Shown here: positions 58,319-64,000 of the stretch, piece by piece
Position numbering within the stretch: position 1 is the first letter of the stretch
How the letters are laid out: every line of letters starts with the position of its first letter
From: Pelagibacteraceae bacterium AG-426-G09
GTDB lineage: Bacteria > Pseudomonadota > Alphaproteobacteria > Pelagibacterales > Pelagibacteraceae
Reading direction: 5' to 3'
Assembly: GCA_003210075.1 (NCBI GenBank)
Contig: QCNR01000004.1
Location: 1 to 64,000, forward strand
DNA length: 64,000 nucleotides
Position numbers and translations under genes: made by a program
The notes under the pieces: generated by a model
Told to the model about the DNA's origin: nothing
The model's database searches: none
The model's input: the letters and a program-made list of their open reading frames with translations, nothing else

Positions 58319-59014
58319 ATGAAAATTAAATTTCACTCTATTGTTTTAGCATTAATTATTTCAATTTGTACATTTTCAAATTTATATTCACACACAGGCC
58401 ATTATAAAAACCTAAAGTTAATAGAAATGGATATTTATAGAAACGGTGAAATAATTGGATACAGTAATTATTTTTTTAAAAGCTATGAAGATATTTTTGA
58501 GGTTACTAATGAAACTCAATTTGAAGTAAAAATAGCTGGAATAAAATTATTTTTTATAAAAAGCATAAGTAAAGAGAGTTACCAAAATGATCAATTGATA
58601 GAATTTAAATCTGAAACCATGCAAAATGATAAAAAAAAATTTGTAAATTTAAAATATGACAAATTAAATGATAATTTTAATATTATAGGTTCATCCTATG
58701 AGGGGATTGCTGATAAAGAAAATATAGTAGGAAATTGGTGGAATCATAAAATACTAACTACTAATAGTCAAATCAGTCCTTTGTCGGGGAGTGTAAAAGA
58801 ACAAGAAGTAATATTTATCTCAAAAGAAACCCTAAAGATTGGCGATAAAAGTTTTGAGGTTGATCATTTTAAATTAAAATCTACTGATGAAGAACTAGAA
58901 GAGGATAAGAAATTAGATTTTGATATTTGGCTCGATAGCAAAAAAAATATTATTATAAAAGTTGAATATAATAGACTTGGTAAGTGGCAGTATATTCTAA
59001 AAAATGTTGAATAA
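58319..59014 (+). CDS. Exported DUF6134-like protein
   Basis: A 231-residue protein with a signal peptide (about 1-24, ending NLYSH). The mature part is beta-rich: EMDIYRNGEIIGYSNYFF near the start and VEYNRLGKWQYIL at the end. This resembles DUF6134 periplasmic proteins, from memory; function is unknown. His-Thr-Gly-His right after the cleavage site is curious but is probably not a metal site by itself. It is convergent with the tldE homologue, nine bases apart. Confidence 0.72.
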   Translation: MKIKFHSIVLALIISICTFSNLYSHTGHYKNLKLIEMDIYRNGEIIGYSNYFFKSYEDIFEVTNETQFEVKIAGIKLFFIKSISKESYQNDQLIEFKSETMQNDKKKFVNLKYDKLNDNFNIIGSSYEGIADKENIVGNWWNHKILTTNSQISPLSGSVKEQEVIFISKETLKIGDKSFEVDHFKLKSTDEELEEDKKLDFDIWLDSKKNIIIKVEYNRLGKWQYILKNVE

Positions 59015-59023
59015 AGTTTATAA

Positions 59024-60343
59024 TTATTTACCAGCAACAGTAATATCTTCTATTAATATTGAAGGTGAATTTGTTGAATAATTAAACTGCAAATCATTTG
59101 CCAAAATAATTCTTTTAAACATATCATTCAAATTCCCAGCAATTGTTACCTCACTCACTGGATATGCAAACTCTCCATTTTCTATCATCATGCCTGCTGC
59201 CCCTACTGAGTAGTCTCCAGTAACAATGTTTGTTCCATGACCTATTGTTTCAGTAATATAAAATATTTTTTTATTTGAATTCATTAAATCTTTTAAATTC
59301 CTATCTCCATTTTCAAAATATAAATTGGTTGTTCCTCCACTTCTTCCGTTTGAAGATAAGTTTAATTTCCTTCCATAATAAGTATCAATTAAATAATCGT
59401 TTAATACTCCATTTTTAACTAAAGATAAGTTTTGAATTTGAACGCCTTCATTATCAAAATATTTCGATCCATTTCCTCTTTCAATGTCACTTCTATCAAT
59501 AATATTAATGTTTTCTGAAAAGATTTTTTTGTTTAATTTATCTTTAAGAAAAGATGTTCCTCTATAAATTGATGAACCTGTTATTGCATTACTAAAATAG
59601 TTTAAGAAATTTTTTGCAATTCTTTTATCAAATATTACAGTAAATTTCCCACTATTTATTTTTTGAGGTTTTAGTTTTCTAATTGCAAAATTTGCAGCAT
59701 TTGATCCTAATTCTACTGGTTTAAGTAAATTTTCAAAATGTCTTTTAGAAGTATACTCATAATCTCTTTCCATATTCCCGTTGCTTTTTGAAACAACTTC
59801 ACAATAGGCAGTAAAATTGGATGTTTTATAACCATTTTTAAATCCTTTGCTATTTCCTAATATCACCTCAGTTTTACTTTCAGAGAATGATGAACCATTA
59901 GTATTAACAATTTCTGGATTTTTAAACGCAACTTCTTCAGCCTCTTTTAAATATTCAATTTTTTTACTATTTTCAATGTGAGTATCATCTAACAAATCTA
60001 ATTCTTTAGAGCTTTTAAAAAATAATTCTTTATCTGGTAGAGAGTTAAAATCATCATCTGGTGTAATTTTTGCTGCATCTATGCATCTAACAATTAATTT
60101 TTCTAAGTTTTCCTTATTTAAATTAGAGGATGATACTGATGTCCTTTTTTTATTAATGTATGCGGTTAGAGATAATCCAATATTTTCTGCCCTATCTGAC
60201 TCGTCTAGTTTTTTATTTCTAAAGCTTACTGTTTCTGATGTATTTTTTATTAGAGCAACCTCAACATCAGTTGCGCCACTTTGTTTAGCTTTTGATATAC
60301 ATTGATCGACGATATCACCTAAATTATTATTATATTCTAACAT
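59024..60343 (-). CDS. pmbA: TldE/PmbA-type metalloprotease partner
   Basis: Partner subunit of the TldD/TldE protease, which processes small modified peptides and degrades unfolded peptides. It is 439 residues. It has the PmbA blocks GLSLTAYINKKRTSVSSS, GTSFLKDKLNKKIFSENI and NGRSGGTTNLYFENGD, and lacks the HExxH motif of TldD, as expected. It lies five bases after tldD on the same strand, so both subunits are made together. Confidence 0.94.
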   Translation of the reverse strand: MLEYNNNLGDIVDQCISKAKQSGATDVEVALIKNTSETVSFRNKKLDESDRAENIGLSLTAYINKKRTSVSSSNLNKENLEKLIVRCIDAAKITPDDDFNSLPDKELFFKSSKELDLLDDTHIENSKKIEYLKEAEEVAFKNPEIVNTNGSSFSESKTEVILGNSKGFKNGYKTSNFTAYCEVVSKSNGNMERDYEYTSKRHFENLLKPVELGSNAANFAIRKLKPQKINSGKFTVIFDKRIAKNFLNYFSNAITGSSIYRGTSFLKDKLNKKIFSENINIIDRSDIERGNGSKYFDNEGVQIQNLSLVKNGVLNDYLIDTYYGRKLNLSSNGRSGGTTNLYFENGDRNLKDLMNSNKKIFYITETIGHGTNIVTGDYSVGAAGMMIENGEFAYPVSEVTIAGNLNDMFKRIILANDLQFNYSTNSPSILIEDITVAGK

Positions 60344-60348
60344 TTAAT

Positions 60349-61761
60349 TTAAAGTTGGGTTCCACCAACAGTCATCTTGTTGATTAATAAAGATGGTTGC
60401 CCTACTCCAACGGGCACACCTTGGCCAGCTTTACCACATGTTCCAATGCCAGGATCCAACATCATATCATTACCTACCATCAAAACTTCTTTCAGAGCCG
60501 AAGGACCATCGCCAATTAAGGTTGCCCCTTTGATCGGTGAGCCAACTTTTCCATCTAAAATTTCATAAGCTTCAGTACAATTAAAAACAAATTTACCTGA
60601 TGTGATATCTACTTGTCCTCCTCCAAAGCTAACTGCAAAAATTCCTTTTTTGACAGATTTAATCATTTCTTCTTGTGTATGTTTGCCATTTAACATTATT
60701 GTATTTCTCATTCTTGGCATAACTACATGTTTATAACTTTCTCTTCTACCATTGCCTGTTGACTTTGTTTTCATTAATCTCGCATTCAATCTATCCTGCA
60801 TAAAATTTTTTAAAATTCCATTTTCTATTAAAACAGTTTTTTCTGTAGGGGTACCTTCGTCATCTATACTTAAACTACCTCTTCTATTTTCTAATGTGCC
60901 ATCATCTATAATTGTAACCCCTTCACTCGCAACTCTTTGACCAACTAAGTTATGAAAGGCAGAGGTTTTTTTTCTATTAAAATCACCTTCTAGTCCATGG
61001 CCTACAGCTTCATGTATAAGTATAGCTGGCCAACCGGGGCCAAGCACAACTTGCATTTCACCTGCGGGTGCTGGTTTGCTGTTTAAATTTACTGATGCAA
61101 TCCTCAAGGCTTCGTCACATACATTTTTCCAATCAGCCTCTTTCAAATAAGCATCGTAGTTTTGTCTTCCACCAATTCCATAAACAGCTGTTTCTTTTCT
61201 GCCATTCTTTTCAAGCATTACTGAAAGATTAAATCTAACAAGTGGTCTCTCATCTGTTAATATTTCTCCACCGTTTCGTATTATTTCAATTGATTTATGT
61301 TCGCCTAACAAAGTTGCAGTTACTTGTTTGACTGAATTATCTTTTTTTCTTACATATCCATTAACTTGATTTAAAATTTCAATTTTAGACTTAAAATTTT
61401 TTGCTTCAATAGGATCTTGCTCGGTATAATATTTTTTATTCGTTTTTTTAATTTCGAAATTGTATGTTCCATTTGAGGAAGATAAAGTTGATTTTAAATT
61501 CTTACTAGACTCGTTTAATGATTTTTTTGTTAAATCACTTGAATGAGAATATGCAACTACATCGCCTGTTACAGCTCTCAGGCCATAGCCCAAATTAGAG
61601 TTATATGAAGATGATTTAATTTTGTTATCATCCAATACTATTGCTTCTGACTTTGAGTCCTCTAAATATAATTCACCATCATCACACTTGTTAAGTGTCT
61701 CTGAAACAATACTATTTGCACTAGAAACATCTAATTCGCTATTTTTAAGAATTTTTGACAT
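60349..61761 (-). CDS. tldD: TldD metalloprotease
   Basis: Catalytic subunit of TldD/TldE. It is 470 residues. The zinc motif HEAVGHGLEGD has H250, E251 and H254. The C-terminal part has GKAGQGVPVGVGQPSLLI, with the third zinc ligand expected in the GTCGKAGQG region. In other bacteria the pair matures microcin B17 and CcdA; no such peptide gene is seen here. It heads the tldD-pmbA pair; a 90-base gap separates it from the divergent DCC-type gene. Confidence 0.96.
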   Translation of the reverse strand: MSKILKNSELDVSSANSIVSETLNKCDDGELYLEDSKSEAIVLDDNKIKSSSYNSNLGYGLRAVTGDVVAYSHSSDLTKKSLNESSKNLKSTLSSSNGTYNFEIKKTNKKYYTEQDPIEAKNFKSKIEILNQVNGYVRKKDNSVKQVTATLLGEHKSIEIIRNGGEILTDERPLVRFNLSVMLEKNGRKETAVYGIGGRQNYDAYLKEADWKNVCDEALRIASVNLNSKPAPAGEMQVVLGPGWPAILIHEAVGHGLEGDFNRKKTSAFHNLVGQRVASEGVTIIDDGTLENRRGSLSIDDEGTPTEKTVLIENGILKNFMQDRLNARLMKTKSTGNGRRESYKHVVMPRMRNTIMLNGKHTQEEMIKSVKKGIFAVSFGGGQVDITSGKFVFNCTEAYEILDGKVGSPIKGATLIGDGPSALKEVLMVGNDMMLDPGIGTCGKAGQGVPVGVGQPSLLINKMTVGGTQL

Positions 61762-61851
61762 GTTTGTAATTTAAGAAACAATTAAATTTTTTCAATTAGG
61801 CGTTTTTGCTTATTTAAAATCTATTTATAATGAATATATGCATATTTAGAT

Positions 61852-62199
61852 ATGAAGATATTTTTCAATAATTCCTGTTCTATTTGTCGCTCTGAAATCA
61901 ATGTCTATAAAAATCAAGATATAAAGAAACTGGAGTGGATTGATATTACAGACAACAAAAATGCTGAAAAAGACACTCAAAAAACTGCTAAAGACCTGCT
62001 GAGAAGATTACACGTAAAATCAGATGGCAAGGTATATTCAGGTGCAAAGGCTTTTATAATTTTATGGAAAAGTATGCCGAAATTTAAATTACTTGGAAAA
62101 ATTTTAAGCTTGCCGATTTTATATCATTTATTTTCTTTATCCTACGAAGTTGCAGCTTTTTTTTTATATCTTAAAAATAAAAAACAACTTAAGAATTAA
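61852..62199 (+). CDS. DCC-family thiol-disulfide oxidoreductase-like protein (DUF393)
   Basis: A 115-residue thioredoxin-like protein of the DUF393 group. The redox pair is C9-S-I-C12 in FFNNSCSICRSE; the usual Asp before the first Cys is replaced by Asn/Ser. AKDLLRRLHVKSDGKVYSGAKAF is the family core (key: LHVKSDGKVYSGA). A perfect TATAAT lies at 61826-61831, about 20 bases before the ATG, with a poor -35. The last four bases overlap the convergent membrane gene. Confidence 0.85.
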   Translation: MKIFFNNSCSICRSEINVYKNQDIKKLEWIDITDNKNAEKDTQKTAKDLLRRLHVKSDGKVYSGAKAFIILWKSMPKFKLLGKILSLPILYHLFSLSYEVAAFFLYLKNKKQLKN

Positions 62200-62489
62200 T
62201 TTTGAATAATTAGAAGTATTTGGCTTACAAACGACATTAAAACTAAAAACCCTAAAAAAACGATCAAATACATATAAGTGATAATTTTGTTTTTTTTTCT
62301 TCTGAGTATTACAAATTTTTTATCATCTAGAAATGAGATATCTCTTTTACCAAGAACCGGATAATCATAGCTCCACCTCCAAATCGAACTACCTAATCTG
62401 TTATCTAGTTTATTGTAATAATTTATCCATGAAACAATCCAAAGGAATATTAAAAATATAAAAGTTAATGTTAAAAAAGTTGTTATCAT
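62196..62489 (-). CDS. Small two-helix membrane protein, unknown
   Basis: A 97-residue protein with one hydrophobic helix at each end (about residues 3-22 and 70-92) and a charged middle containing RLGSSIWRWSYDYPVLGKRD and ILRRKKNKI. I do not recognise a family. The paired helices with a short soluble domain suggest an inner-membrane protein. It starts 32 bases from the divergent TerB-J-domain gene, and its stop shares bases with the DUF393 gene. Confidence 0.75.
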   Translation of the reverse strand: MITTFLTLTFIFLIFLWIVSWINYYNKLDNRLGSSIWRWSYDYPVLGKRDISFLDDKKFVILRRKKNKIITYMYLIVFLGFLVLMSFVSQILLIIQN

Positions 62490-62521
62490 TTAATATTTTA
62501 ATTATATTAAAAATATAAAGT

Positions 62522-63247
62522 ATGTCTATCTGGGGAAGTTTAATTGGTGGTATGATCGGATTTTCACTTGGAGGGCCTTTTGGGATGCTATTAGGTTCGC
62601 TTTTAGGTGGAAAAATTTCGAGAGCAAGAGCTAGTGCAAGATTTTCTAATCCTGCACAAAGTCAGCAAATGTTTGCTTTATCATTAATTGTTCTATCTGC
62701 AAAACTTAGTAAAGCCGATGGCCAAGTGAGCAAAGAGGAATTGATTGCAGTTAAAGATAAATTAAAAATACCAGATAATGAATTAGATCAGGTTGGAAAA
62801 ATATTTAACCAAGCAAAAAAGGAAAGCGCTGGATATGAACCTTATGCTCAACAAATTGCTCAATTCTATAGTGGTAATATAAATGTATTGGAAGAAGTAA
62901 TAAACATATTATTCTATATAGCAGAGTCTGATGGTGAGGTAAGTTCATCTGAACTTAAAATGATTGAAAATATTTCAAAAATTTTTGGTTTAAGCGAGAC
63001 ACAATACCAAAGTATTAAAGAAAGTAGAAAGGGATCAGATAAATTAAACCCATATATAGTTTTGGAAAGTAAACCGGATGATGATTTACAAACAATAAGA
63101 AAAAGATATCTTGATTTAAGTAAGCAACATCATCCTGATTTATTATTAAGCAAAGGAGTTCCTAAAGAAGTTATTGAGGAAAGCAAAAATAAAATGAGAG
63201 CAATAAATAGTGCTTGGGATCAAATTCAAAAGTTGAAAAAAAACTAA
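62522..63247 (+). CDS. TerB-J-domain protein (DjlA-like co-chaperone)
   Basis: A 241-residue protein. The glycine-rich hydrophobic N-terminus (about 3-32, GGMIGFSLGGPFGMLLGSLL) is a likely membrane anchor. A TerB-like helical domain spans about 50-160, with repeated acidic KADGQVSKEEL and ESDGEVSSSEL motifs. The C-terminal J domain (about 175-241) keeps HPD in KQHHPDLL. This is the DjlA architecture and suggests a DnaK co-chaperone at the membrane. The stop directly abuts the next start. Confidence 0.9.
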   Translation: MSIWGSLIGGMIGFSLGGPFGMLLGSLLGGKISRARASARFSNPAQSQQMFALSLIVLSAKLSKADGQVSKEELIAVKDKLKIPDNELDQVGKIFNQAKKESAGYEPYAQQIAQFYSGNINVLEEVINILFYIAESDGEVSSSELKMIENISKIFGLSETQYQSIKESRKGSDKLNPYIVLESKPDDDLQTIRKRYLDLSKQHHPDLLLSKGVPKEVIEESKNKMRAINSAWDQIQKLKKN

Positions 63248-63817
63248 ATGATAAAAAATATTATTAAAATTATTTTATATATAAATTTGATTTATTCTTC
63301 TTGTTTTGGTTTAGTAAACGCTTCAGAAGTTTATCACAAAAATAAGTTAGAAAAATATTTTTCAGATCTAAAAAAATCTAAAAATTTAGATGAAGCAATT
63401 AGTATAGAAAAAAATATTTGGACTTTGTGGAATTTACATCCAAACAATCAATTTTTAACTAATAAGTTAGAGTTAGGAACTGAACTTATGGAAAATGGCC
63501 AACATAAGTATGCATATAAAATTTTTTCTAACATTATATTTGAAGATCCAAATTGGTCTGAAGCTTGGAATAAAAGAGCAACAGTACTTTTTTTAATGAA
63601 GGAGTATGATTTATCCTTAATAGATATAGAAAAAACGTTAAATTTAGAGCCTCGTCATTTTGGTGCTTTATTTGGTAGAGCTCAAATTTTTATCGACCAG
63701 AAAGAATATCAAAAAGCACTAAATAATTTAATTCAAACTAAAAAAATCTATCCTTTATCAAAAGGAAGCAATATAATTCCTAAACTTGAAAAAATTTTAA
63801 ATATTGAAGAAATTTAG
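63248..63817 (+). CDS. Exported TPR protein
   Basis: A 189-residue protein with a signal peptide (about 1-25, ending LVNASE) and two to three TPR units. The clearest are near 85-115 (GQHKYAYKIFSNIIFEDPNW) and 120-150 (EYDLSLIDIEKTLNLEPRHF). It follows the J-domain gene with no gap and is probably co-translated with it. It shares four bases (TTAG) with the convergent partial gene. It probably acts as a periplasmic scaffold; no partner is identified. Confidence 0.85.
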   Translation: MIKNIIKIILYINLIYSSCFGLVNASEVYHKNKLEKYFSDLKKSKNLDEAISIEKNIWTLWNLHPNNQFLTNKLELGTELMENGQHKYAYKIFSNIIFEDPNWSEAWNKRATVLFLMKEYDLSLIDIEKTLNLEPRHFGALFGRAQIFIDQKEYQKALNNLIQTKKIYPLSKGSNIIPKLEKILNIEEI

Positions 63818-64000
63818 TTATCTTTTTTAGATCTCATCCTTGCTATCAATTGAGTAAGAGAGTCAACCATCATATCAGATGCTTTGAATATTTCATTTGA
63901 CTGAAATTCATTAGAAATATTTTTTTCAGGATTTGTTTTATCTTCAATAATAATTCCTTGATTTGGAGAATTATCTTTTATGTAAATTAGTATTAACCAC
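63814..64000 (-). CDS. Unknown protein, C-terminal 61 codons (cut by window edge)
   Basis: The minus-strand frame ending at the TAA 63814-63816 is open to the right edge. The visible C-terminus is polar (GIIIEDKTNPEKN) and ends in a helix with MMVDSLTQLIARMRSKKDN. I do not recognise it. In DNA this AT-rich, 61 sense codons without a stop are unlikely by chance, and the four-base stop overlap with the TPR gene matches the local pattern. The start and most of the protein lie outside. Confidence 0.55.
   Translation of the reverse strand, partial: WLILIYIKDNSPNQGIIIEDKTNPEKNISNEFQSNEIFKASDMMVDSLTQLIARMRSKKDN

Noticed and set aside
60349-61761. TldD/TldE as part of a peptide (RiPP or microcin) cluster
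   Set aside because: No precursor peptide, cyclodehydratase or exporter lies beside it; tldD and tldE are ordinary housekeeping genes in many proteobacteria.
63818-63829. A second minus-strand frame ending at 63818 for the right-edge gene
   Set aside because: It has another stop codon at 63827-63829, whereas the frame ending at 63814 is open to the edge.

Overview
The window is a compact, strongly AT-rich stretch of alphaproteobacterial core chromosome. It fits the SAR11 / Pelagibacterales group ('Candidatus Pelagibacter' type). Supporting signs are the heavy A/T codon bias, almost no intergenic DNA (no gap reaches 300 bases; the largest clean gaps are about 60-110 bases), and alphaproteobacterial gene sets: CcrM, a b/b' F0 ATP synthase, a CtaG-type oxidase operon, DUF2093, a DUF3035/BamF-type lipoprotein, and mutY-DUF721-dsbA-smc. 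Carotenoid and Blh genes for retinal, as used by proteorhodopsin-bearing marine bacteria, are also present. I see no insertion sequence, phage, CRISPR array, restriction or defence island, and no gene with foreign composition.

Layout: 1-3839 (+) holds the end of pgeF, then prs, rplY, pth and ychF. 3816-6396 (-) is the cytochrome bc1 operon petA-petB-petC. 6467-8245 (+) is trmL-hemF-greA. 8232-12144 (-) is a TPR protein, ispE, tRNA-Gln(UUG) and a CCA-adding enzyme family gene. 12156-14587 (+) is a family-4 uracil-DNA glycosylase, rnhB and ccrM. 14584-16705 (-) is mutY and an FAD monooxygenase. 16706-29694 (+) is one long co-directional run: DUF721, a DsbA-like protein, smc, the F0 ATP synthase genes (atpI, B, E, F', F), crtI-crtB-crtY-blh, ispH, thrB, rnhA and a small unknown protein. 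29710-37847 (-) holds rsmE followed by the cytochrome c oxidase operon (ctaC, ctaD, ctaB, a 40-residue membrane ORF, ctaG, ctaE, SURF1), then thrC and a peroxiredoxin. 37868-49067 is mostly (+): HAD, pirin, quinone oxidoreductase, ubiA, an MsbA-like ABC exporter, waaA, lpxK, an LpxL-type acyltransferase, purD and rsmD, with small genes opposite (DUF924, DUF2721, DUF2093). 49057-55458 (-) is a HAD-IIA protein, ribF, ileS, lspA, a BamF-like lipoprotein and pgi. 55572-57546 (+) is groES-groEL, followed by the only strong intrinsic terminator I see. 57614-64000 holds a YczE-like membrane protein, a DUF6134-like exported protein, tldE/tldD, a DCC-type thioredoxin-like protein, a TerB-J-domain protein, a TPR protein and a partial unknown gene.

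How the genes fit together: much of the window is energy conversion. bc1 and aa3-type oxidase pump protons, F0 uses the gradient, and crtIBY-blh make beta-carotene and cleave it to retinal. ispH supplies isoprenoid units to that path and ispE lies elsewhere in the window. The opsin, crtE and the F1 genes are not here. A second theme is the outer membrane: lipid A/Kdo assembly (MsbA-like, WaaA, LpxK, LpxL) and lipoprotein maturation (LspA next to a BamF-like lipoprotein). A third is DNA and RNA maintenance.

I did not find a clearly undescribed multi-gene system. The observations most worth checking are an Smc that is much shorter than normal and seems to lack a hinge, a cluster of GANTC sites lying on the predicted ccrM promoter, a tRNA-Gln whose CCA end is three bases from the start codon of a CCA-adding-enzyme homologue, and a GC-rich leader with a strong Shine-Dalgarno in front of an unknown 98-residue protein.
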